From Sesamum alatum (taxonomy: Eukaryota > Streptophyta > Magnoliopsida > Lamiales > Pedaliaceae): DNA of 64,000 nt. The notes below the pieces were generated by a model, which saw only the letters and a program-made list of their open reading frames with translations, did not search any database and was not told where the DNA came from. Both the position numbers and the translations under genes were made by a program. Below, one piece after another: positions 43,472-54,779 of the stretch; the stretch's first letter is position 1; each line of letters begins with the position of its first letter. The stretch is taken from positions 38,656,479 through 38,720,478 of the forward strand of contig JACGWO010000005.1 of assembly GCA_034509735.1 (NCBI GenBank), in the 5' to 3' direction.

Positions 43472-43932
43472 GGTAATTACAGCCACGTAACTCTTTGATG
43501 TTTGGCATGATTATAATACATTCTTGTTATTTGAAAAATTACGAATGTTTTCTTAAATTCAACGTTAGTGTAACAACAAGCCTATTTTGTTAGTTTCGAA
43601 CATGTTTTCATTCAATTTTTTATGATGAACTGATTAAAATGTCATTTTGTTTTATGAATTATAATTTTATATGTTTTTTTTAAACAAATAATTTTATGGA
43701 CTGATATGCTGATTTATTTATTCTACTCACCCTCAAATCTTTTTTATATTTTTTCAAAAACGTTATTTAAAAAAAAAAAAAAAGATCAGCAAAGGAAAGT
43801 GTAATGTCTAGCTAGCCATTTAGGAGTTACATAATTATTTTTCATTTAAGGGGCATGTTTGTAATTTTTTAAACAACGAAAAACTATTCATATTTATGTT
43901 AATCTTTAGAGGGAGTGACTGTAATTTACCCT
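43472..43932. mobile_element. MITE with 9-bp target duplication (MULE-like)
   Basis: Ends GGTAATTACAG(C)CAC and GTGACTGTAATTTACCCT are complementary. Flanks AATAAAATA (43463-43471) and AACAAAATA (43933-43941) form a 9-bp duplication with one mismatch. Non-coding. Confidence 0.65.
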
Positions 43933-43941
43933 AACAAAATA

Positions 43942-46060
43942 GAAATATAGATGCTATATAAGTAAGTGACATGGTTTTTTGCACATACTTTGTGTAGTTT
44001 AAATATTATTTTATTTTGACACATAATACAATATTTTTTATAGTTGTTTAAATTTAGATAAGTGTATAATTATTTATTTTTATTCAAAAGATTTATCAAA
44101 CTTTTTGGGATAAATTAATCAATAATATATTTTTTTCTATTTTTTTTTAACTTTTGCCACTTAAAAGAATTATTAGATAAGTGTATTATTGATTATCTTT
44201 ATCAAAGATTCATTCATTTCTCTAAGTAAATTTACCTAGTAAAATAATATAGATTTTTATGGACTAATATGCCTTATAGATTATTTACTTTACTTTTAAA
44301 TTTAAAAGAAATCAGAAAAGATAAAGTAGTAATTCCTACCTTATTATTCAGGGGATACATAATTATTTCTGTTTGAGGGGAGTGATTTATAATTTTTCAA
44401 ATAATAAGAACACATTCATAAATATATCAAATCTCAAAAAAAGTAGTTGAAATTTACTCAAAATAAAAATGCAGGGGTGGGTAAATGGTAATTAAATCAA
44501 GAAGAGGACAAATCATGGTTCTTTTTGGTAAGATATTGTCTTACATGCTTTTACAACTTCATATTAGCACCATTGAATGAGTTTGATGAAAGATTTACTC
44601 AAAGATTTGGGATGTTGCCTTTTTGTTTGTGAGTCAATGCTTGTGGGATCATCATGCATAAACAACACACTTTTCTATCTCATCTTTTCCCTTTACCTTT
44701 ATGTTGGAAGGCTTGTAATAATTGGTTTTTTAATATGAATATAAAACATAATCTTATTTCACTGTCATTGTCAGTCAACAGTATATTAGATGTCACAAAA
44801 ATATTTGAACTGTAAAAGACGAGTAGCGTTCAGAATCCACCCTCTTATAATATTCTGACAATTTTTTTTAAAGGACAGATTCTGTTGAAAATAACTTATT
44901 TAAAAATAATATCTTATGTAACATAATTGATCATGAGATACTTGAATAATTACGTTCATGTAGTGCATGAACCAGAGATAAAATGTAGAAGAGTCCATAA
45001 GGATCTTGGGTAGAAGCGTAAGGAAATTGAAAAAATAAAGAGATATAAATTATGAAAGTATACTGGAGTCATCACTCTTAAAAGTAAGCCACTCCGGAGG
45101 TGAGGAGAATATGAAAGAGAAATACCCCATATTTGTTCCATGAGTAGCTAAGTTAATCAAATCTTGAGAACGGAATTTTTATTATAAGGGGAGAATTGTA
45201 ACATTCACAATTTTTTGAACGTAATTATGAGACTAATTGATAATTATTAAGAAAATTTAAATTTAATCATATAAATTGAAATTTGAATATATTAAAATTT
45301 GATTTAAATTTTCTTGGTGAAGTTTGGTAAAGTTTTAAAAATTTATTGTTCATAAAAATAATTTATGTTCAACAAAGAAAACAAGAAATGCATGCTAATC
45401 GTGTGACTAAAAGACATAATTTTATTTTCTCAATAATAACTTTGGATCTTATCGCGTGTACGGAGAAAAGATCCTCAACACCCCACTTATCATGTAATTG
45501 ATATACAATTAAAAAAAAATGACTAGTTATACGTAGAGATGGTAATTTCAACCCGGACCCGGGAAACCCACCCCGAACCCGTCCCGTATGGAACGGGTCT
45601 GGGCCAAAAAAAACTGCCCTGGCCGGTCCGAGACGGGGTATGCGTCCTGTCCTGGCCGGGTACGGGTTAGTTTAATGTATTCTTTGTATAATATAATTCA
45701 TTGTAAATTATAAAAATGGTATACGATAAATACAATTACACTTGTTATGTAACTAATTCAGTGTGATAGGTTTAAAAATTTTCCATTGGCTTGTCAATTA
45801 GATTGGATCAAATTATACTTCATCACATTTAATATTTTTATGGCGTGTTCGTTTCCAAGGCAAACTTATCCGATGTATTTATTTATAATATCAAGATTAT
45901 TATAGAATATTAGTTAATTAAAAATTAGTTGATATGATCATCAGTCTTTTTCTGTTAGAGTTATTAAAGATCTACTTACGACTAATTAAATTCAAGGTGG
46001 TCTATTTTGAAACTATTTGTTTGCACGCTACGAGAAAATTGAAGTGACGGTACTAAAATC
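43942..46060. other. AT-rich intergenic spacer with a truncated MITE
   Basis: The 44245-44462 segment resembles the right half of the element at 43472 (TACATAATTATTTCTGTTTGAG matched to TACATAATTATTTTTCATTTAAG). A stretch of ACCCG/GGGTCC-type repeats lies at 45555-45670. No supported gene. Confidence 0.5.
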
Positions 46061-46528
46061 AGGGTTAAACACACTTTACACCTATAAAGTATGTCATCCT
46101 TGTCAATTACCTCCCTTAAGTTAAAAAAAAAAAATCTTCACTTACCCTCCTTATTTTTGTGACAACCCTATATTAAATGAAAATGGGCAAAAATACTCTT
46201 AACTATTAATAATATGATGTATCCACTTTAATACCCTCTATAGTAAAATATATCAATCAATTTAACTTTGAATTTATTCACTTACGATGTTAATAAATTA
46301 ATATTGGACCAGTCACATATTTGTGTTTTGCGTATTACAATAGATGTAATTTTAATGACAGAAATATTGCAAGTGGCTGTCTAGTCTACTGTTTGGCGGC
46401 GAGAATGTCAAGTGAGGTAATTTGAGGATTAATGAGGTAAATTTTTTTCTTTTCGAGTTGACTCTATTTCACCCATTAACACAATACGTAAACTCAAGGG
46501 GTGTGAATAAAATGTATTTAACCCTTAA
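46061..46528. repeat. Inverted-repeat (MITE-like) element
   Basis: The left end AGGGTTAAACACACTTTACACC and the right end GGGTGTGAATAAAATGTATTT-AACCCT are complementary with gaps. No target duplication was recognised. Confidence 0.5.
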
Positions 46529-46852
46529 ACTTATTATTTATCATTTATATGTATCAAGCGATAAAGAATATTTATTTTGTCGTTATAATGATTTTATCAT
46601 AATCTCGATAGTAAAAATATTTGCCTAAAAGTTATTACCAGCAATATTTAGTGATTAAAATTACAACAAAGAACATCACCAAATCAAGAAAATTCATGAT
46701 TTCTTGAGCTTGTTTCTCTTGCAGGGCTTACCCAAACACATATGACAGTTAGCATTTTCATCATCAAGAAATCTATAAGGTACATATGTATGTCTATTAC
46801 ATTTTGTACTACGTAAGAAACAATCTTCAGACAGAACAAGAATTAATGATGC

Positions 46853-47976
46853 CTACTCCAATCTGCTGGAATGGATAGCAAGTTCGTCGATGCAGACCGG
46901 ACCCTTTCGCGTTTTATGTTTTGTTGAAAATTCATGGATGACTTCTTGAATTCCGACAAATGCAACTAGGAATTCTACCGCGTTTGTCTGGCTCAGCACC
47001 TTCGTCACCGCCAGTTCCAGTGCCTTTGTCCTGTACACAAACGACGTAACATAAAATTTGTACACGTGACACTTACAGTATGAACTTGCAAGAAAAAGTT
47101 AAGGTAGTTATTTCGGTTATAATGTTTGGACCTTAGGTTTTGGGCCTTAGCGATGACCCGATGGATTTTCTTGAACTCGGATCTAACACGGGCCAGGGCA
47201 AGGCTGGTTCCCTCGGTGTTCATTGGGCCGAAGGGCAAGTGAAGGACGGAATTGGCTTGGATCTCGGTCATTTCTTCGTCGATCACGGCCTCTTCGATCC
47301 GTATATCGTGGATGAGTTGGGAGAGGGTACGATCAAGTCCAACAGGGTCCGATAAGGAGTGGGCCAAGGAGCGGAGGAGGTCGAGGATGGTGGAGGGCCT
47401 CCAGTCTCCGAGCCAAAAGAGGGCGGCTAGCTCGTGGGGCGGAATCCACTTGGGCATGAGAAGCTGGGCGACGTCGGCCATCTTGGTCGGGCAGATGGGG
47501 CGGTTGTAATTGGCCTGGAAACGGCGGAGCTGTTGGGCAATGAGTTTCTGAATGGCCCATCTTGCCTTGAGATGTTTCTTCAGCCTTGCTGCTACAATCC
47601 TCTGTTCTTGCCTCCATGCTCCATATTTTTCATAAGACAGAAACTCTTCACCTGAGAGAGAGAGATGAATTATGGCAAGAAAAATGGAAATATTCCCATC
47701 TGGGAAAGAGTTGGTTTAGATTTCAAGAAACAGAGGGAGAAAGATGAAACGTTTACATGGTTTTCTGGGTTGTCGTTTGATGGAGGTGGCGGAAATGGAC
47801 TCAACATCTCTGACTCTGATTCTGAAATGTTCTTCCTCTTCTTCTTGCAAATGTCTCCTGCAACAAAAATTGTGTGGTTGAGATCAGAATTACTTACACA
47901 AGTTGTTGAGTTGTAGTATAAGAATTCAGGATTTCTCAGAGTTTTACAGTAGGGGTTGAGATGCAGCTCTCCTCAT
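46853..47976 (-). CDS. INP1: DOG1-domain protein, likely INAPERTURATE POLLEN1-like (4 exons)
   Basis: Proposed exons on minus: 47948-47976, 47757-47857, 47132-47651, 46853-47030. Phases agree throughout and give 275 aa, close to the length I recall for Arabidopsis INP1. The start is inferred: the 29-nt first exon (MRRAASQPL) is the only one found that keeps the frame. A second ATG, which begins MLSPFPPPP in exon 2, is out of phase with exon 3. The DOG1-like region is about residues 45-255 and includes YGAWRQEQRIVAARLKKHL and PPHELAALFWLGDWRPSTIL. It ends with the stop after AIHSSRLE. INP1 sets the position of pollen apertures; other DOG1-domain families (TGA factors, DOG1-like) remain possible, though no bZIP is present. 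Nearness to an APT gene fits Arabidopsis APT3-INP1. Confidence 0.65.
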
Positions 47977-48496
47977 TTTCTTCTCGTGTGAATCTGGGGA
48001 GAATTGTTATGGTTGGAAAATTTAACTGAATCTTGAATGAACAGGACTACTGCTATATGTGGGGAGTTTTCCTTTTTCAAGATTGCCTGTCTATCTAATG
48101 TTCGGGATTGAATTTTTTATTTCAAATAATATATACTCGTCGTCGCGAATAGAAGACTTTTTCTTGAACATAATAGACGAAGTACTTTTTGATTTATATA
48201 CGTGGCGTGTGTATGTGTTGTCTTGCTGCACCTAACTACTAAGCTTAGGTGGTTACACTCTTTTCAAAAGAGATTGAATTTGCAAAATAATCACCTTTTA
48301 CAACTTTGCAACAAGTGCAAATATATATACAGGACCAGACCAGAGGAACAAAGTTGTCTGTGATGGTTACAGAGGGTATTCATTACAAACACTTGACAGT
48401 AATAATATATACAAGTGAATTTCATTAGGTTCTCCAATGCATAAAGGGGTGCCAGAAGTTGTGAGCAATCATATTTACAGTGATCACGTTTCCTTT
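47977..48496. other. Spacer between INP1-like gene and KOC1
   Basis: It holds the inferred upstream region of the INP1-like gene and the 3' trailer of KOC1. No other gene seen. Confidence 0.5.
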
Positions 48497-49556
48497 TCAC
48501 CGAGAATTTGAGACTGGCGTCGGCGTGCCTTCTTTAAAGAGGATATTTGCAACTGTTGGTGGAAGCCATGCTGCATTGCCACTGCTTTGGCCCTCTTGAT
48601 TCTGGACGTCGTTCTGCTTCTGAGTCCTTTTCCGTCTTGCACCCACATTTCTTCCAACGAAGATGCCAAGCTTTGTGGCTGTGAATATACTGAACGCAAT
48701 TGCTAGAGGTCGCACGGCCCAGTGAAAATCCTCAACAAGTTGGTACTTCTCTACAATACCTGGACATGTATCAAAAGACACACGCTCCACTTCCTCAGGA
48801 TTAGCCAAGAAACATGTTGATTCCTCGTCTCTGAGAACAAACCTTCCTGGGAATCTAACTACTAGGCAGCCATTCGGAAGAATTTGAGAAATTTTACCAC
48901 TAGCCCAAGTCCCTCCCCTTTTGTGAGGCCACTCAAATTGTGGAATCGTGATACTAGCCTTCAATTTCACGAATTGACCCACAGAAAATGGTTCCACCAC
49001 TTTGATCTCAGAGGAATGCCCCCTCCAAAGAGTTTCTAGCCCTAAAAAACCGACAACAACACTTCCATCACGCTGTATGGAATGTAGAATTCCTAGAAAT
49101 GAATGCTTGTCATTTTCTTTAACCAACCGCACCCAATCCCCCGATGCAAAACCAGAGGTCACCCTCTCTAGTGCTAAAGTATTTAGTCTGAGCTGGTTGT
49201 GCCTGTTAGGGATTTGCACCAGTACGTATCCGTCCCGATCACTATCCTTCTCAATTCCCACTACAACTCCTTCAGTTACAGCTAAACTTAGTGGCTTGCA
49301 GGTGGTTAGAGCCCTTCTTGATCGAACTGTATCACCAACCCGAAGAGGATCTTTTGAGAGGAACCACGTGCTACATCCACTGCGAGGTAATTTATCTACA
49401 TACAGATTGCTTCCTGGACCACTCCATGACCCTTCATTATAAACAGCATTCCTTGAGCTGCAAGTGCAGAAGTTTAGTTTGACAGAGAATCAATCTTAAG
49501 AAGCAGTGGAGAACTATGCGAAAAAATGTCATTTCAAAGGACCATGGGGGTGTGTA

Positions 49557-49594
<38 letters not shown>

Positions 49595-50717
49595 TATACC
49601 TTTCAAATGCTTGTAAAATGTCAGGCATTAGTGGTCGGTTGCGAAAATCATATTCAAAACAGCCCTTGAGAACATCTTCTACTGCAGGAGGAAGACCACT
49701 TGGAACCTGTGGCTTTTCTTGATGAATTACAACTGCATGGTGTATCTCTTGCACGGATCTGCCAAACCAGGGTGGAGTGCCAGTCAGCATCTCAATCATG
49801 CTGCAGGCAAACCCCCAAGAATCAGTCTCATAGGATATTGGACCTCTTACTCCCGGTTGCCATTGTTCAGGTGCCATGTAGTTGGGGGTTCCAGGCCTGA
49901 ATGCTAAATGCGAATCACGCCAGGCAGTCCCAAGAAGTAGGTATGGGATCCCGAAGTCTCCAAGGACAATTCGGTCATTTTCATCAAGAAGAAAATTAGT
50001 TGGCTTAAGGTTTAGTACCAGGAAACCTATCTGGTGAAGTTGTTGAATTCCTCTGGCTAATTCTATGCCATACCTGAAACAATTTAAACTCTGTGCCCAT
50101 GAGTAAGTGTGCTCTTGACAACTTCTAGCTTTCTACAAAAGGAACAAAAAAGTAGTACTATCTCAGTTACCTCAGAACATCAGCTAGAGGAAGTTTCCCT
50201 CCTTTCAGCCGCGCCATTCGATCACCTATTGACCCCTCATGCGATTTTAGAGCTATGCAGATCTGTCAAAGAGACGTCTTAGCAACTCAATGTCTTAATA
50301 GTAAAGAATATTAATAATGCCTCACGATTCCCAAAGAAGATTAACCTGGCTGGATATGACGGAGATACCATGCAACCAACAAACACCTTGCAATTGTCGG
50401 GACTTCAAATTTACCCATAGTTTCTCAAATTTATGAAGAAACTGATGCACATGATCCTCCTTTATAGGATGTAACATCTTAACTGCAACTTCATGATACT
50501 CATCATAGTCCGAGGCTGATTGATGATGCGTCGCTACCCAAACATTGCCAAAGAGCCCGTGACCAATCCTATATTTGAGTTTCAATGATGCAGGATCAAT
50601 ATATGAATTCGGCTGCGCTGGTGTAGCATCGACAGTTCTTAGCTGATCGGGATCTCCTTCATAAAGCTCATAATCAAAGGGAGCTACTGGTGAGACTGCA
50701 TTAATGGGCTCCGCCAT
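48497..50717 (-). CDS. KOC1: Kinase of the outer chloroplast membrane 1, KOC1-like (4 coding exons)
   Basis: Exons on minus: 50346-50717, 50171-50262, 49600-50073, 48497-49457, joining in phase to 632 aa. The start MAEPINAVSP was chosen from family similarity; an in-frame ATG 30 bases upstream exists. The kinase domain has the loop GHGLFGNVW (52-60), Lys80 in VAVKML, and DFG at 194-196. The catalytic loop reads VLNLKPTN (174-181) instead of HRDLKxxN. APE-type MAPEQWQP follows. The C-terminal half has HERC2-like (KEG-type) repeats such as GDWVRLVKEND and VGQFVKLKASI. A membrane segment near residue 560 (VRPLAIAFSIFTATKLGIFV) with a basic flank suits outer-envelope anchoring. Known role: Arabidopsis KOC1 phosphorylates preprotein receptors and promotes import. 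A leader exon near 51313-51460 and a 5' UTR intron are inferred from the donor CCG-GTAATC and a TATA box. Confidence 0.9.
49567..49595. repeat. (GA)n microsatellite in KOC1 intron 3
   Basis: About fourteen GA units close to the 5' splice site on the transcript, preceded on + by a (GT)n tract at about 49551-49567. Confidence 0.85.
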
Positions 50718-51299
50718 TTCCCTCTCTAGAGAAAAACAATCATACAAATTAACACATAAAAGCTAGAACTACTAGCCTTATGCACGTCATATATACCAAT
50801 TAGCACATCCTTTCCATTACAGAGAAACAGAAAATTACCACTTTGAAGAAATATGTACCTCTTTCAGAAAATAATTATAATTACAAAGTAAAAAAGGATA
50901 CAAAAAGTTGCAACCCAACCCTAAATTCTAACCAACTGTAATACAATATACATCACTTATTTCTCAATCTTCATCCAACATCAAATTTCAACAGCTCCCT
51001 TTGAACTGAATTTGAAGTTTTCTACCATGTTAAGACAAACAAGGATCAGCAGCAAGAACAACGCACACATCTCCCAAGTTCTTCCACAAAATGATCGGAC
51101 AAAAGGAAAACCCACCAAAACCCATGAATTATTTTCCAATTGATGGATCAATAACTTAAAAAAAAATCAATAATTCAAACTGAGCGCCAAGACATCCAAA
51201 TAAGACATAATTGGCGATAGTCGAGTGTAGAAAGGCAGGGTTTTTCCTTGAAATTAGGTTAAGATAATTGGAAAAACAAACAAAGAGAGACCAAGAGAA

Positions 51300-51480
51300 G
51301 ATTGAAGAGATTACCGGCTCTGAGATGAGAGTGCTAAATCAATCAAATGGAAGCCATCCCAAGAGCAAGACGAAGAAGAAGAAGAGTAACACTGAGGTGA
51401 ACTCCGACTCCAAGCTCAGAGGGTTGACCACTCCTTCATTTCCACTTCTATTACTAAAGGTAAAAATATATATATAGTAA
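51300..51480 (-). promoter_or_regulatory. KOC1 core promoter and leader exon
   Basis: A TATA box CTATATATATA on minus lies at about 51463-51477. A pyrimidine-rich leader follows and ends at a good donor, GCCG-GTAATC, near 51312. The matching acceptor would be CTCTAG just upstream of the KOC1 ATG (about 50730). Confidence 0.5.
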
Positions 51481-54296
51481 GTTTCAATTTAGAGTCATCA
51501 TATAATTCAACTTCATTTCTTTATTATTAACATTTAAAAACCTTAAATTTTAGTTTCATATTGATCCATTTTTATCATTTTTCCACGAAAATATGATTGG
51601 ACTTGACTCTGATCATTTTTCGACGAAAATGTGACTGAATTTTAATTTTTTTTAAAAGATAAAATGTTCAATTTATATTTTTTAAACTTTATTTTAGTCC
51701 TTTTATTTGTAAAATTATCAAATTAATTGTTTCTTTAAGCGGGAAAAGTATTTTAGTTTCCTTCTTAAAATGCTAGGTTTTGGTCCTTATTTAATGACTG
51801 CGTCTTTGAAATAAAACTAAAAATTTGAGGTGCAGAAAATATAATGAGAGGGCTAAAAATGCAGATGTTGTATTTGGTACATGTTGTATATAAACTGACT
51901 ATTATAATAAATGATGTAATGAAATGAATTTGTTATAGCTAAAATATTTTGTCTCACTTAGAAACATTTTACTCTTGTCCCTTAAATAGCTTGAGTTTGT
52001 AAGATGACGATGGATATTGATTCTACTATGGGAGTGTTTTCGAAATTTTTATTTTAGAGAAGTGATTTTTGTAACAAAATATGAAAATTATAGTAAAATT
52101 AAAATTAGGTAGTGTTTGGATTAAAAAAACACTTCTAAGACAAGTTTAATTGACTAAAGATCAATTGTGTCTACATGTGTTAAAACTATATTGTTTTTGC
52201 TTAATATCTTCACTTATTTTTTGTTAATAATAATTATTTTTCCTCAAAAGCAATAAATTTTATTTCAATTAATATATCTCATATTTAATTTTTTTATAAA
52301 TATTTGCCATTTATATTATTATAATTGATTGTTTAGTTCAATAATGCCTCACTGAGTAATTTAATTGTTTATTCATACACAACAAATAAAGTTGCATGAT
52401 TGCCAAAAAACATATATTTTTAATTGATCATAGCAATTTAATTTATATTTTTTTATGATATAGGAATAATATCGGATAATACAGAAAAAAAATATTAAAT
52501 ATGCATGTGAAATTATAAATGAGTGTTAAGTTATTCAAATTATTTGAAAACTCTAACATCAACTTTAAATGAATAATTTTAAAAATAAATTGAAAATGAA
52601 AAGCTTGAATTAAGATTATTATAATAAGGGTAAACTAGTTCAAAAGGAAGTTGAATTTATTTACAAAAAAAAAAAAAAAAAAACAAAGCAGCTAAAAGCA
52701 CCCCCAAGCCAAGGTATTTATAAGTTTTGACTTAAAAGTATTTTTTGTAGCAGAGTCAGAAGCAGAAGTTAACATCTCGAACACATCAAGAGTGCTTTGT
52801 TTAAGCTAGAACCTGAAGTTACTTTTTCAAATCTCTCTTAAACACTCACTAAAATGGTATTATAGGATGAAAACATGGCCTTAGAGGTAGAACACAGTTC
52901 AGAGTGTTCTTATCTGTTCACAAGTTGAAGTTCCACATTGAAAAATACAGATGTATTACAATACAACCTATCCTGTACTCTCGATTTATGTGTTGAATGT
53001 GCTTGTTTTGAAAACACGGCCGTACCTAAGAACATGGCCTCCAGTATTTATTTTTTTATAAATAAAATAAAAATAACAAAATTGCCCCAACAAACTAAGC
53101 CATGTGTCAGTCACGTAACCATTTTATGGCCACATTTTCACCAAAAGCTTGTGAAATGGACCAAATTAAGACAAAATCTAAAATTTAGGAACGTTAAAGT
53201 CAAAAAATAAACTTGAGAGATTTTAAATGCAACTTAAGAGACTAACTATACTATTTTCGCTAAGAGAAAAATAATTTTCCTAGTATAGCGGTAGAAATAC
53301 CCATTCAATGTGTATACATAATAAAAATGTTTATTTAATTAAATAAAAATTGAAGGTAAAAATAACTAATTAATTAAAATTGACAAAATAAATATTAATA
53401 TGCATGAACTAAAAATTATAAAGAATTAATTGATTTAATAAATAAATATATTTAAGGATATTTTTGTTAATAAACTATTACCGATCAAGATAGTTATTCC
53501 AGGTGTTTCACCCTTAATATTACCGATTAAGATAGTTATTCCAGGTGTTTCACTCTTAATAAATAGCATATAAATTTTGCATCAAATTTTGATATAACTA
53601 ACAACATTTCGAGTGTACAAATAATTACCAGATACCCTTTTTTTTACAAAAAAAATAAGTATGCATTTATCATTTAATTGTTATATATTAAACACAACAT
53701 TTCTGAGTGCAAATGCATATTTTCTTTGTAATAATACTTTATTATTTGAATTAAATAATTACCTTCGTATTTGGAAAAATACGTTTGAATATTATTATTT
53801 GAATAATACTTTACTATTTGAATTAAATAATTACCTTCTGACTGCAAATGCAAATGCATATTTTCTTAAATAATTACCTTTGTATTTGGAAAAATAAATT
53901 TGAATTTGGAACACTTGAGGGATAATACCCAAGACAATATATATTTATTTTTATACAAGATTTCATGTGAATTCAAAATGAGATAAAAAGACAGAGTAAG
54001 TTATTTTTATCTTAATAAATAATTGAATGAGTTATTTTTAGCTAATTATGCATAACTCCCTCCCTCCCGACAATATATATAATTTTTTTTATTCCATTTA
54101 ACATAAACACGACGCATATACAAAAATTACATTGTCTATTTTATTTACAAAAAGAATTTTTATACGTAGGATGTAAATATAATAGAACTGCAATATGATT
54201 TATAATAGAAAATCAATTTCACCTATAATTTGTCAAGAGTACTTATAAAATACTTAGACTAAAGATTTAATGGATATATTTGTTTTGAAAAAAATA
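51481..54296. other. AT-rich intergenic spacer
   Basis: No supported gene. It has a direct duplication of about 43 bp at 53478-53562 (TTACCGATCAAGATAGTTAT and its near copy). At 53700-53910 the unit TTGAATTAAATAATTACCTT recurs. An A18 run is at about 52665-52683. Confidence 0.55.
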
Positions 54297-54529
54297 AGGG
54301 TAAATTACATTCACACTCTTGAGATTAGGTCTAAATACAAATACTCCATACTTTTTACAAAATTACAAGTAGGACCCCTTAGGTGGTGTTTGTGTAAACT
54401 TTTGCTACTAAACATGGGGTGTATTTGTAATTACAATTGCAATTTCACAGGAATTAATTATAATTTTGCAAAAAGAAATGAGGAATTTGTTTATTTGCAC
54501 CTAACCTCGAGGGTTCAACGTAATTTACC
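54297..54529. mobile_element. MITE with 8-9 bp target duplication (MULE-like)
   Basis: Left end GGGTAAATTACATTCAC and right end AACGTAATTTACC are complementary. AAAAATAA flanks both sides. Non-coding; same family as 43472 and 25031. Confidence 0.6.
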
Positions 54530-54779
54530 AAAAATAAATGGAAAACTGAAAACTAGACCTAAAAGATGAATAATGGGATAGCTGATATTCACATTAAAAG
54601 ATGAATAAGAGTAGACAACCTCACTACTATTCACAAACTTCACCTTCAACTCCCAAAACATCCTCTCCTATGTTTCAATGTCTGCCTCCTACTTCTGCTG
54701 ATAAGTCCTAAACAAGATTCATCCATGTCCAAACATGGAAGGGAAGTCTTCAACCATAGTTCTTCCCTTCCCATTCTTC

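Noticed and set aside
47140..47655. Three overlapping open frames on + and one minus frame (47333-47617) over the INP1-like gene
   Set aside because: Shadows of a GC-rich exon; the DOG1-like frame is the one with family motifs and correct phases.
49002..49442. 146-codon open frame on +
   Set aside because: Antisense to KOC1 exon 4, which is clearly coding.
53661..53910. CRISPR-like short repeats
   Set aside because: The repeats are AT-rich, imperfect and lack regular unique spacers; this is plant nuclear DNA.
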